Source: Evansella halocellulosilytica (GTDB lineage Bacteria; Bacillota; Bacilli; Bacillales; Salisediminibacteriaceae). From it: 64,000 bases of DNA. This document shows positions 53,889 to 62,882 of the stretch, piece by piece (the first letter of the stretch is position 1; every line of letters begins with the position of its first letter). The notes under the pieces were generated by a model. It was not told the DNA's origin. It made no database searches and was given only the letters and a program-made list of their open reading frames with translations. Location: contig NZ_NIST01000001.1 of the NCBI RefSeq assembly GCF_002335745.1, positions 5,233,525-5,297,524 on the forward strand, in the 5' to 3' direction. Made by a program: the position numbers and the translations under genes.

Positions 53889-55886
53889 CTATCTACCATT
53901 ACCATTTCCTGGTCCGACACGACGAACAACACTGCTTGATTGGTCTGCATCCGTTTCAGACGTTGCAGAGAACGTTAACTCAGTTGGTCTCAGTTCTCTA
54001 CCAGGATCAGGAAGCTGAACGTAAACAGATACTTCTTCCGTTTCACCAGCTTCAACTTGCAATAGATTGTTTGGAAGCATCATGTCCCAATCAGCTTCAG
54101 TGGAAGCTTCAAGACGGAAAATATCCGTTTCCTCTCCAGTATTTGTCACATTGAAACGATATTCCGCAATCATTCCAGGCTGTGCATGCTCAGCAGAGCT
54201 TGTCTCTACTGAAACACCACGTTCATAAGGGCCCGCACCATCCAAGTGACGAACAGCTACACGGTAAGAAAGAGCTTCATCATTAGCGACTACTTTATCA
54301 AGAATGTAAAAATGTAAACGATTATGCTCATCGACATATTCATTTTCGACACCGTCATCTGTTCCTGCTTTAAACAGTGCGTTCGCTAATTGCTGATAAT
54401 CGCCTTTCGATAATAATTCTTCCGAACCGTCAGCTCGTACGAAATCAACTTCGTCAATATATTCCGGATGAGCATCAATGACCCAAATATTCGGCCACGA
54501 CTCAGCATTCTTTGTTTTTGCCATTAATACACCTGCATCCATTTGGAAAGAATCGAAGCCGACACGGTCGACAACTTCAATCGTATAATTGTCGTACCAT
54601 TCAGCACCCCTCTGCATATCTGCACGCCAGTCATCTTCCAAAGAATTTGGTGGTGTATGGTCGACCATTTCGATATTTATACCGTATATCCCATCCCGGC
54701 CAAACTCTTCTCCAGTTGGAACAGAACGCGTTAAAATCTCAGCAAATACCGGTCCCGTTTCAGCTAGCTCATCACGATCAACGTTTATATATTGATCTTC
54801 CGTCAAATACCCTTGTTTAATCTTATTTCTTAACATATGATGCGATGGAGCTGAGGCCCCTTCATACGATGGAATCGTCCATCGAGTGTGATTTCCTCCT
54901 GGACCATTAAAAGCACCACGACTCATGATTTCCCAAGGACCAGAATACGTTCTAGACACTGGATCCGCATATGGATTGTTGTAGTTATCTAGTAATTCCA
55001 TAATATGACCGAATTCATGGGCAAAAACTGCCATACCGCTACTTTCACCTTGTAAGGACATTCCTTGGCTTATGTTTGCTCTCGCCCAAAGGGCTGACGC
55101 AGCCATCCAAGATGTCCAAGGTACATAACGAGTTGTCGCCCAGTTGTCTAGTTCATCTCTAAACTCCTCTGGCGGACCAAATTCATCGGGAACATCATCT
55201 GGGCCTTCAAACATCATTTCTCCAAACTGCTGCCAAATATCAGACTCGTTATAACCTGCATGAACGATAAATGTGAAATCATAGTCGATACCTGAAGCCT
55301 CGATGTCTTCTGCAGCAGCTTCTACGGCATCATTCATGATGTTATGTGTACTATACCCTTCTGGCATATGAGCTTGTTGTCCGAATTCTCCCATGCCGTA
55401 CTGAAAATATCGATGTTCCATTTCATAAACACCATAAGCATCAAGGTCGACACTCCACTGACCGAAAGAGTTTTCTCTCCAATACTCATCAATCGTGCGA
55501 TAATTGTTAATTTCTTGTGGTGTATTTAAGTAATCCGCCCACCACTGAGGCAGTTCGTCTCGAGGAATGTCCCCAACTCCAATTGGGTTTCCAGCAGGGT
55601 CTGATCCTTCCGGCTGACTTAATATAAATTCCTGATCTGGAAAGTCGACCAAAATTAAAGCCCCTTTAATATCGAGATCAGGCTCAATATGATCAGCTTC
55701 ATTCCAATTAATCCCGGGTACTGGTCGATAATCTTCCCACGTCATATCCCTTGGGAAAACCCACGATTCTTCGTCAATCGGATCCGGAAACTCAGAAAGT
55801 CCTGGTGGTGAAGCGAAAGCTGTAGTAGAAGAAAGTAACATGAGCGAGCTGAGAAACATAGCAACTGATTTCTTTCCTATTTTCAT
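53889..55886 (-). CDS. Secreted M6 family (immune inhibitor A-like) metalloprotease
   Basis: A 665-aa exported protein with signal peptide (MKIGKKSVAMFLSSLMLLSS, cleavage near AFA), pro-region, and M6 zinc protease core with FAHEFGHIMELLDNY carrying HEXXH. A C-terminal domain (about residues 570-655) has the beta-rich NEW3/CARDB-like pattern of binding modules (YRFNVTNTGEETDIFRLEAS). It ends VRRVGPGNGNGR. GGAGG precedes ATG 55886. Relatives degrade host or environmental proteins; here a scavenging role is likely. Acidic throughout. Confidence 0.9.
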   Translation of the reverse strand: MKIGKKSVAMFLSSLMLLSSTTAFASPPGLSEFPDPIDEESWVFPRDMTWEDYRPVPGINWNEADHIEPDLDIKGALILVDFPDQEFILSQPEGSDPAGNPIGVGDIPRDELPQWWADYLNTPQEINNYRTIDEYWRENSFGQWSVDLDAYGVYEMEHRYFQYGMGEFGQQAHMPEGYSTHNIMNDAVEAAAEDIEASGIDYDFTFIVHAGYNESDIWQQFGEMMFEGPDDVPDEFGPPEEFRDELDNWATTRYVPWTSWMAASALWARANISQGMSLQGESSGMAVFAHEFGHIMELLDNYNNPYADPVSRTYSGPWEIMSRGAFNGPGGNHTRWTIPSYEGASAPSHHMLRNKIKQGYLTEDQYINVDRDELAETGPVFAEILTRSVPTGEEFGRDGIYGINIEMVDHTPPNSLEDDWRADMQRGAEWYDNYTIEVVDRVGFDSFQMDAGVLMAKTKNAESWPNIWVIDAHPEYIDEVDFVRADGSEELLSKGDYQQLANALFKAGTDDGVENEYVDEHNRLHFYILDKVVANDEALSYRVAVRHLDGAGPYERGVSVETSSAEHAQPGMIAEYRFNVTNTGEETDIFRLEASTEADWDMMLPNNLLQVEAGETEEVSVYVQLPDPGRELRPTELTFSATSETDADQSSSVVRRVGPGNGNGR

Positions 55887-56512
55887 AGATTCAGCCTCCA
55901 AAATTTAGAATTTTGCAACCTCTAGTTCTTCACCTATCTACTCCCTAAACACTCTTTGTCAAAAAAAATTGAAATCTATCACCTCACTGTAAAAAAATTA
56001 TTTCTACTCCCTAAATGTATCAACAATTCTGAATTTTTGATATATTCGTCGACAAAAATAAGTAAATAGTACGAAATGTGGATATAGGAAAAATGTTGTT
56101 TGAATATGGTAGATTATTATTTACTAGAGAATAGATAAAAGAAGTGAGAAAAAACATCCCATTCAAAAGTCGCAAGAATGTCGTGTTTCAAAGTAAGAGC
56201 TGACACGCCACAAATAAACTAATTAAGTTCTCCTTCTCTAAAAGAGATTTAAACCCATTTGTCTGTTTCTTGAATATATAGAGATCATAAAAAGAGTTAC
56301 CATTTTTAATGGCAACTCTCCTTGATCTAGTTAATTCGTATTATAAATTTGAAAGCACAAAAACTTAATACACTCATGAACAATATCATTTTAAAAAGTA
56401 AAACACTAAACTCTCATTTAATCAGTTAATAATTAAAACCATACTCAGACTACATAGTAAATTAATACTAGCAAGTAACTTGAATGCTTAAAACCGCAAT
56501 TTATACAATATA
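55887..56512. other. Gene-free AT-rich region
   Basis: About 625 bp. It contains the terminator-like hairpin at 56288 and otherwise no ORF, repeat or promoter that I can defend. It marks the change to the AT-richer operon at 56.5-61.6 kb. Confidence 0.45.
56288..56319 (-). terminator. Terminator of the LicD/aminotransferase operon
   Basis: GAGTTACCATT / AATGGCAACTC stem, one mismatch, followed on the minus strand by TTTTTAT. It is 190 bp beyond the last stop codon. Confidence 0.65.
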
Positions 56513-57226
56513 CTATTTAACAACCGTTTTATTTATATAGTCTCTGATTTTATAATAATCTTCAATCTTATCTATTTCAGACCAGTATCTATCACCAATA
56601 TCTGTTATATAAACATTTTTCCCATGATCTGAAAGGTGGTACAATACATTTTCCCACCAATCATTATATCTTTCCGATTCAATCATTGAATTCAAGGTAT
56701 TTCGAAAAACATCGACAAAGCTAGAACTAATTTTTGCTATTCCTACATACTCCCCTGTCCGCATATGTTTCTTCAAATCTTTACCATAATCTTGGAGAAT
56801 ATGATTATTATATTTAAAGAAGAAGTCGCCTTCGTCAACTTTTCTTGAATCAGCTAGCATTACTGGTGAAGCTTTTTCTGCAAGTAATAAGTCAATTGTA
56901 TCTTGCTCTATATATACATCACCATTTATTAATATTATTTCGTCATCAGTTAAAAACTCCTTGGCGAACCATAAAGAAGCAATACTATTTGTAAATTGAT
57001 AAAAGGGGTTATAAACAATTTCTATTGGTAAATCGTCCACTTCTTTTAGTATATGATTTTTTTGATAACCTACAACTAAGCAGACATCAATGCTGTTTTC
57101 TAAAAACAAATTAATGGTATTTCTTATTAATGATACTCTGCCCAATGGTAAAGTACATTTAGGTATTTTTTCTATATCTTTGCTTATTCGTGTCCCTCTC
57201 CCAGCAGCCATTATGATTACTTTCAT
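56513..57226 (-). CDS. LicC/PntC-like CTP-dependent cytidylyltransferase
   Basis: A 237-aa nucleotidyltransferase with signature MKVIIMAAGRGTRISKDIEK, then PKCTLPLGRVSLIRNTI, and metal-binding Asp in LINGDVYIEQD. The family includes LicC (CDP-choline from phosphocholine) and PntC (CMP-2-aminoethylphosphonate). Being next to a PhnW-like aminotransferase favours the PntC reaction, since PntC is often fused to such a transaminase. The start is ATG 57226, or TTG 57238 that overlaps the upstream stop. Last gene of a coupled operon. Substrate is inference. Confidence 0.8.
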   Translation of the reverse strand: MKVIIMAAGRGTRISKDIEKIPKCTLPLGRVSLIRNTINLFLENSIDVCLVVGYQKNHILKEVDDLPIEIVYNPFYQFTNSIASLWFAKEFLTDDEIILINGDVYIEQDTIDLLLAEKASPVMLADSRKVDEGDFFFKYNNHILQDYGKDLKKHMRTGEYVGIAKISSSFVDVFRNTLNSMIESERYNDWWENVLYHLSDHGKNVYITDIGDRYWSEIDKIEDYYKIRDYINKTVVK

Positions 57227-57231
57227 TTCTA

Positions 57232-58293
57232 TTACCAACTTTCTATTTGATTCAATTCTTCGATTAATACGTCTAGGTCTTTATCCGTAAATGAACCAAC
57301 ATGGCCTATCCTTAATAACTTTTCTTCTAATGCTCCTCCAATTGGGTTTACGAATATATTTAAATCATTTTTTAGTTTACGATAAATGCCCCCCGCGTTA
57401 GACCCCTTGCATATAACAGGTGTTAACATATTCGAAAGTGGAAATTTTGGAATTTCATACTTTGATGGATCAATGTATTTCCTAAAATAACATGCTCTTT
57501 TTTGAATTAGATCTAAATATCTTTCGATTCCTATTTCATCAACTTGTTTTAACCTTTCATGAACTTGCATTACAACAGAAATTGCAGGCGTATATGGAGT
57601 CTGTCCTCTCTCTAAATCAATAAAATGTTTTTGTAGATCAAAATAGAAAGTTAGCTTGGGATTATCTTGAATCTTTTCATAGGTTTTTTTGTTAACCAAT
57701 ACAAATGCTAATCCAGGTGAAACTGCTAGTCCTTTGTTGGAACTAATAATAGTAACATCAATTGAATTAAGATCCATGTAGTACGGGTCTGCCAGAAAAG
57801 AACTTATAGCATCTACCACTAATAACATTTTGTTTCTCTTACAAAAATTCGCTATGAGGTTAATAGGATACAATTGACCAGTTGAAGTTTCGTGAATATT
57901 AACTAACATCCCCGAAAAACCTCGATTATCATACCTTTCTAATAAATCCTCATTTATTTGCTCACCAAAATTCAATATCAATTCTTCAAACGGGATATTG
58001 TATCGCTCACATATTTCAGAAAACCTTTGACCGAACCCTCCACCATTAATAATTAGTACTTTATCCAAAGAAGAAAAAACATTTAAAACTGCCGCCTCCA
58101 TCGCTCCGGTACCTGATGACGTTAAAATAGCCAACTTCGAAGACTTATCTGTAAAGACAAGACTTTTCATTAAAGAATTAACATTTAGCATTATGCTCGA
58201 AAATTCTTCTGTTCTAAAATAAGGTGGCTGTTTTCCTCCTAGTTCTAATATACTTTGTTCCATTTCAACTGGTCCGACAGTAAATAATTTCAA
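57232..58293 (-). CDS. Class V aminotransferase, 2-aminoethylphosphonate transaminase-like
   Basis: About 353 aa, PLP-dependent. Family marks: FTVGPVEMEQSI, TSSGTGAMEAAVLN, GGGFGQRFSEICE, HETSTGQLYP, VDAISSF and the PLP-binding Lys in SSNKGLAVSPG. This is the PhnW/alanine-glyoxylate class. With a PntC-like gene directly downstream it probably makes 2-aminoethylphosphonate from phosphonoacetaldehyde. No PEP mutase or phosphonopyruvate decarboxylase gene is in this window. The start is probably TTG 58293 (after AAAGGG) inside the end of the LicD gene; an alternative is 58311. Confidence 0.82.
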   Translation of the reverse strand: MKLFTVGPVEMEQSILELGGKQPPYFRTEEFSSIMLNVNSLMKSLVFTDKSSKLAILTSSGTGAMEAAVLNVFSSLDKVLIINGGGFGQRFSEICERYNIPFEELILNFGEQINEDLLERYDNRGFSGMLVNIHETSTGQLYPINLIANFCKRNKMLLVVDAISSFLADPYYMDLNSIDVTIISSNKGLAVSPGLAFVLVNKKTYEKIQDNPKLTFYFDLQKHFIDLERGQTPYTPAISVVMQVHERLKQVDEIGIERYLDLIQKRACYFRKYIDPSKYEIPKFPLSNMLTPVICKGSNAGGIYRKLKNDLNIFVNPIGGALEEKLLRIGHVGSFTDKDLDVLIEELNQIESW

Positions 58294-58298
58294 AAGGG

Positions 58299-59054
58299 TC
58301 ACCCTTTCCAATAACAGTGGGTAAAATGAGTTGACTGGTTTTCCACTTCGGGAATAGACATATAATCACCGTAAAGGTCTTCTAAAATGTTATGATGGTT
58401 CTTTGGTGCCAACAATGATAGTCCACAAAATTCCACAGGCATTAATGGATAAACATCTTCTTCGGTATATGTTCCCCCTAAAAAACGATCACTTATTATG
58501 AGATACTTCTTTTTTGAAATCTTCTCTATACTTTTATAGGCGAAAACTAGTAATACTTTAGTCGTTTGAAGAAGCAATTGATATCCATATCTTGTTCCAC
58601 TAATTTGAGTTAACAATTTATTATTAATCATTTTTATAAATGTATAGTTTAGTCTGTTGTATTTACTACATTTCTTAATTTTAAAAAAATCTATATATAA
58701 TCCATTAAAATTTGATCGTTCTGACTCAACAATACTCGTTTTTGAATCTCTTACTCTAGCATCTATATCCCAAGTTAAAAGGTCATCACCTTGATAAAAT
58801 ACAGCAAGGGTTGGTTTACATCTGAGATCTATAAGCTCCATCGCTTCTTCAAAATACTCTTCTGGTACATGGATGTCTATATCATCATCCCAAGGAATAA
58901 ACCCTTTATGTCTTATAGCACCTAATAAAGTTCCAAAACTCAAAACGTATGGTATTTGATTTTGTTTAAAGACATCATCGATCTGTAGCAACATATCAAA
59001 TAATCGATTTTGAATTTCTTTAATACTCATGAAATTGTCGATTTTATTATTCAT
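58299..59054 (-). CDS. LicD family phosphotransferase
   Basis: A 251-aa protein with the defining LicD motif GTLLGAIRHKGFIPWDDDID. LicD enzymes move phosphocholine, ribitol-phosphate or phosphonate groups from CDP/CMP carriers onto surface glycans. Its 3' end overlaps the aminotransferase gene and its 5' end is 21 bp from the ATP-grasp gene. A plausible acceptor is a wall or capsule sugar. The ribosome site is weak (GGAAG, 12 nt). Confidence 0.85.
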   Translation of the reverse strand: MNNKIDNFMSIKEIQNRLFDMLLQIDDVFKQNQIPYVLSFGTLLGAIRHKGFIPWDDDIDIHVPEEYFEEAMELIDLRCKPTLAVFYQGDDLLTWDIDARVRDSKTSIVESERSNFNGLYIDFFKIKKCSKYNRLNYTFIKMINNKLLTQISGTRYGYQLLLQTTKVLLVFAYKSIEKISKKKYLIISDRFLGGTYTEEDVYPLMPVEFCGLSLLAPKNHHNILEDLYGDYMSIPEVENQSTHFTHCYWKG

Positions 59055-59075
59055 AAATTTTCACATCTTCCATAC

Positions 59076-61583
59076 TTAATAATGACTATTAAATAAATAT
59101 TTGCAGTATGGTATTACTAATTGTGCCACTTCAAATTCATGATATAAAACGCCGGGCTTATTGACATTTATTTCAATCAAATATAAATTTTTCTCTTCAT
59201 CAATTGCAATATCAAAAGCAAGTTCATTAAGTGGATGATCATTCATTTCTTCAAAATGTACTGCAAACTTTTGAGTCATTTCTTTTATTGCGTTAACAAA
59301 GTAGTCATATTCATTAATGGAATATGTTCTTTTAATAAAGCCTTTAAAATTGCTAATCTGTCCGCCTTCATCAAGTGGAGAGATGGTAGCATAATTAAAT
59401 CCAATTCGTGGATATATAATCGCGTAGTCCCATTCACCTTGATCGTTCTTCAACATATGGGCTCGTATATCAAAGGGGTTCCCCTCTTTCGTTCTAGTTC
59501 GAATATATTTTTGAACAATTAGAGTGCCTTTTCTTATAAGTGATCTAAAATAATTGGTAAGTTCGTTGTAGTTCAAATATTGCTTATTTCCACCTTCAAC
59601 TACGTAATACTTGTCCAATTTAATTTTTTCTACTAAATGAACACCTTTTGCAAAAGAACCAATTTCTGGTTTAATAATAATAGCTTCATAATTATCTAAA
59701 AACTGATGTACATCTTTTATCCTATCTATTTTTCGATAAGGGATAATGTATGAATTCAATTCTTCTACAGATGACATTCTATTATATACCTCTAACTTAC
59801 TCATGGAGTTTCCAAAAAACTCGTTTGTAAACGGTATACCTTCAAATTCCTGGTAAATTTTATGAAAGCTTTTAATTCCTCTTAAACGCAATCTATCATA
59901 AATAACATCTGGATATTTTGTTATTTTATTCTCCCATTTATGATTAATATAATAATGACCTTTAATTAATTTTTCCTCATAATCAATATCGTTTGGAGTA
60001 AAGTAATAAAAATTCACATCTTCATAATGAGCAACATATGCACAGGCTTTTTTTAAAGCCTCATCTTCATTTTCATCACCAATTAGCAATCCAATATTAA
60101 TTCTATTATTTTGCTTAATCTCGGGTAACTCAGATAGTTGTGAATTAAAGCCATATTCTTGAGTTGTTTTATCGAATTTATTAGTTAAATACAACCCATT
60201 TTCCCCAATATATTTCGCATATGCAATTGTATTTACCGCTCTTTCTTCTTCATGATAGGTTGTTTGCGGTCCTCCATTTACTTCGTGAATCCAGATCTTG
60301 TGATTTGTATCGATTGCTAAATCCAGTCCTAATTCATCAATAGCGGAGCCATACAATTTATCTGTCGTCCATGTAATGTCCATAGTTAGTTCAATAAGTT
60401 GTTTTTCTATTGCTGAAGCGTATTGGCCATATTCTTTTGACAAAAAACGACTAAAGGAATCTGTCTTTCCTCCACGACTAATGTTACTTAAAATGCTCTT
60501 TTTACTGCCTATCCTTGGATATATTTTAGTAAGTTCCCACTCACCTTTTCCATTCTTTTGGACATGTGCACGGATATCAAATGGAGCTTTGCCTTTTGTA
60601 ACACTTTGAATATATTTTTGAATCATATATTTTTCATTTTTATCTAACAATACTTTTATGAATTCAAACAACTGTTCTGATGAAAATATCTTACTTTTTT
60701 TATGATCCTTTATATGATAACTAGTACCTTTTTTTTCTATGAAATAAATTTTTTGTCCCTGTCTCCCATTAACAGGTTTAATAACTGCTTTATGATTTTT
60801 ATTTAAAAAGTCTATGGCAAGATTCACATGGGTAATAATTTTAAATGGCACTAAATATTCTACAAAAACGTTTTCTTTTACAAACTTCTTTGGAACATTC
60901 AATTTGTCACCTATTCCAAATGTCGTAAATGGAAGTAACCGTTTTAATTTTTTTTCTGTAGAAGACTGTTTAATAAAAGCTGAAGGGTTAATATTGTGCA
61001 CAACATTCGGAAAGTTAACTTCTTTTACCTTATTATTTTCTGATGAATAAAACTTTGCATGAATTGTTTCTTTATCAAAGTTTACATCCTCTGATGAGAA
61101 GAAAAATAATTCAACATTTTGCTTTTCAGCCTCACTCACGAGTGCTTTAATTCGGGGTTCAGGCATAACGTCTAGAGGACAAACTTTACATAAATAAACC
61201 CCTATCGAAAAACTGTTACTACTTTCATTATTAAGATTAAACTCTTCTTCTAACAATTGTTTATGCTTTTTGAATTGAGGAATTAAACTAAATTGCAATA
61301 TTTCTAATATTTTCGAACTATTTCCTCTTTCTAACTCTCTTGCCAATAATAAAACATTTTCTTTTATTTTACGATTAGCTTCGATTATTTTCGAACTTAA
61401 TTCTGATTGCGTATTTATCCAGTTCTCAATGACGGTAACACCATCTACTAAACTTCCATATAAAAGAATACTTTCTTTCTGTTTTTTCTTTTTCTGTAAA
61501 ACTAATAACTGCTCCAATCCTTCGATTATCGTATCATTAATATGTAACAGCTGATTAACTTGCTTATGATCAATCTTTACCAT
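59076..61583 (-). CDS. Double YheC/YheD-type ATP-grasp protein
   Basis: An 835-aa protein. Residues 1-140 are helical and unlike anything I recognise. Two ATP-grasp units follow (about 150-455 and 485-830), each with the YheC/D pattern: IQKYIQSVTKGKAPFDIRAH, ELTKIYPRIG, IHEVNGGP and, in the second, VQKYIRTRTKEGNPFDIRAH, AIIYPRIG, LIEINVNKPG. YheC/YheD proteins in B. subtilis are spore-coat associated; ATP-grasp enzymes join a carboxylate to an amine or thiol. So it should attach an amino acid or peptide to something. First gene of the operon with LicD, aminotransferase and cytidylyltransferase. Fusion of two copies in one chain is unusual. Confidence 0.82.
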   Translation of the reverse strand: MVKIDHKQVNQLLHINDTIIEGLEQLLVLQKKKKQKESILLYGSLVDGVTVIENWINTQSELSSKIIEANRKIKENVLLLARELERGNSSKILEILQFSLIPQFKKHKQLLEEEFNLNNESSNSFSIGVYLCKVCPLDVMPEPRIKALVSEAEKQNVELFFFSSEDVNFDKETIHAKFYSSENNKVKEVNFPNVVHNINPSAFIKQSSTEKKLKRLLPFTTFGIGDKLNVPKKFVKENVFVEYLVPFKIITHVNLAIDFLNKNHKAVIKPVNGRQGQKIYFIEKKGTSYHIKDHKKSKIFSSEQLFEFIKVLLDKNEKYMIQKYIQSVTKGKAPFDIRAHVQKNGKGEWELTKIYPRIGSKKSILSNISRGGKTDSFSRFLSKEYGQYASAIEKQLIELTMDITWTTDKLYGSAIDELGLDLAIDTNHKIWIHEVNGGPQTTYHEEERAVNTIAYAKYIGENGLYLTNKFDKTTQEYGFNSQLSELPEIKQNNRINIGLLIGDENEDEALKKACAYVAHYEDVNFYYFTPNDIDYEEKLIKGHYYINHKWENKITKYPDVIYDRLRLRGIKSFHKIYQEFEGIPFTNEFFGNSMSKLEVYNRMSSVEELNSYIIPYRKIDRIKDVHQFLDNYEAIIIKPEIGSFAKGVHLVEKIKLDKYYVVEGGNKQYLNYNELTNYFRSLIRKGTLIVQKYIRTRTKEGNPFDIRAHMLKNDQGEWDYAIIYPRIGFNYATISPLDEGGQISNFKGFIKRTYSINEYDYFVNAIKEMTQKFAVHFEEMNDHPLNELAFDIAIDEEKNLYLIEINVNKPGVLYHEFEVAQLVIPYCKYLFNSHY

Positions 61584-61667
61584 ACTTTCACCAACTAACT
61601 TTTAATTTTTATCACCCCACTTTTCGGATGACATTCCCATAAATTCATTTCAAAACATCCATGTAAG

Positions 61668-61694
61668 AAAAAAGACTCCAGCAGATGCTGGAGC
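61668..61694 (-). terminator. hag terminator
   Basis: CTCCAGC / GCTGGAG stem with AGAT loop followed on the minus strand by CTTTTTTC. Confidence 0.88.
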
Positions 61695-61715
61695 CTCCTT
61701 GAATCAGCCAATAAA

Positions 61716-62525
61716 TTAACCAAGCAATTGAAGTACTGATTGTGGCATTTGGTTTGCTTGAGCAAGCATAGATTGAGAAGCTTGAGAAAGAATGTTAGCT
61801 CTAGTCATCTCCATCATTTCTGCAGCCATATCTACGTCACGGATACGAGACTCAGCAGCTGATAGGTTCTCAGATGCGTTGTCTAAGTTAGAAATGGTAT
61901 GCTCTAAACGATTTTGTACCGCACCTAGGTCAGATCTTTGTGCAGAAACTGCTTCGATTGCATCATTAATCGTTTCAATTGCAGTGTTAGCACCTTCTTG
62001 AGTAGCGATATCAACATCGTTGATTTCTAAACCTTCAGCAGACATATCTTCAATTGAGATTGTAATGTTTTGGTCAATGTTTGCACCAATGTGGAACGTA
62101 CCTTCAAATTCGCCACCTAATAGGTTTTGAGTGTTAAATTCTGTATTGTCAGCAATTCGAGTAATTTCCTCTTGCAGTTGAGCTACTTCTTTTTGAAGCT
62201 CTTCACGGTCAACTTCTACGTTTGTGTCGTTTGCAGATTGTACTGCAAGCTCACGCATACGTTGAAGGATGCTGTGAGTTTCATCAAGAGCACCTTCAGC
62301 TGTTTGGATAAGAGAGATACCATCTTGTGCGTTACGGCTAGCTTGATCTAGACCGTTAATTTGTGCACGCATTTTTTCAGAAATTGCTAAACCTGCTGCG
62401 TCGTCGCCAGCACGGTTAATTCGCATACCAGAAGAAAGCTTCTCCATAGCAGATTGTTGTGCACTTTGGTTGATTCCCATTTGACGGTGAGTGTTTAACG
62501 CTGGGATGTTGTTGTTAATAATCAT
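61716..62525 (-). CDS. hag: Flagellin
   Basis: A 269-aa short flagellin made of the D0/D1 parts only: MIINNNIPALNTHRQMGINQ at the N-terminus and SRIRDVDMAAEMMEMTRANI ... PQSVLQLLG at the C-terminus, with a brief acidic variable middle. No cysteine. AAGGAGG precedes ATG 62525; the frame extends upstream to 62633 into the leader without being coding. The leader carries a sigma-D promoter and a CsrA-type site. FliS and two FliD caps are encoded at 29-35 kb. Confidence 0.96.
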   Translation of the reverse strand: MIINNNIPALNTHRQMGINQSAQQSAMEKLSSGMRINRAGDDAAGLAISEKMRAQINGLDQASRNAQDGISLIQTAEGALDETHSILQRMRELAVQSANDTNVEVDREELQKEVAQLQEEITRIADNTEFNTQNLLGGEFEGTFHIGANIDQNITISIEDMSAEGLEINDVDIATQEGANTAIETINDAIEAVSAQRSDLGAVQNRLEHTISNLDNASENLSAAESRIRDVDMAAEMMEMTRANILSQASQSMLAQANQMPQSVLQLLG

Positions 62526-62568
62526 AATAAAAATTCCTCCTTGAAATTGTTTGTGTTTTCTTCCGTTC

Positions 62569-62578
62569 ACATCCTTGT
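62569..62578 (-). promoter_or_regulatory. CsrA-type binding site in the hag leader
   Basis: On the minus strand ACAAGGATGT within CACAAGGATGTG, which can fold to put GGA in the loop; it fits the CsrA consensus RUACARGGAUGU. A second GGA lies in the hag ribosome site (CAAGGAGG). This fits the FliW-CsrA control known for Bacillus hag. Confidence 0.7.
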
Positions 62579-62653
62579 GAGTGGAAGGTAAATTTGATGA
62601 ATCACTAGTAAAAAAGTCGGCCGCACTTTTCACTAATGATTGCTACATTTCTT

Positions 62654-62680
62654 TTATCGGATGATTAAGCATAATGTTTA
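62654..62680 (-). promoter_or_regulatory. Sigma-D promoter of hag
   Basis: On the minus strand TAAA-N15-TCCGATAA, one base off the consensus. The predicted leader is about 120 nt. Confidence 0.85.
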
Positions 62681-62687
62681 ATAGTTT

Positions 62688-62882
62688 TTATGAAAAAAAT
62701 AAAGATTTTTGTCTGATTTTTTGCTGGACTTTGCTGATTTTAGAATTAATCATCCCAGCTATGCTTTTTTGGTTTGACTCCCTTTGCATGTATTGATTCA
62801 AATTAGTGAGAAGCTTACGCGAAATACGGACGAGTTGTGCCCCACAGAATGGTCCCTCGATCAAGCTCACCCTTTCGTCCAT
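62688..62882 (-). CDS. Possible 64-aa protein upstream of hag
   Basis: Frame from ATG 62882: MDERVSLIEGPFCGAQLVRI then a basic helical part (RISRKLLTNLNQYMQRESNQ) ending KIRQKSLFFS. No membrane segment and no family recognised. There is no good ribosome site before the ATG, though GAAAGGGTGAGC lies just inside. It ends next to the hag promoter. It may be a real small regulator or chance. Confidence 0.3.
   Translation of the reverse strand: MDERVSLIEGPFCGAQLVRISRKLLTNLNQYMQRESNQKSIAGMINSKISKVQQKIRQKSLFFS

Noticed and set aside
54512-54820. Overlapping plus-strand ORFs opposite the M6 protease
   Set aside because: No ribosome sites and no protein-like composition; antisense shadows of a well-supported gene.
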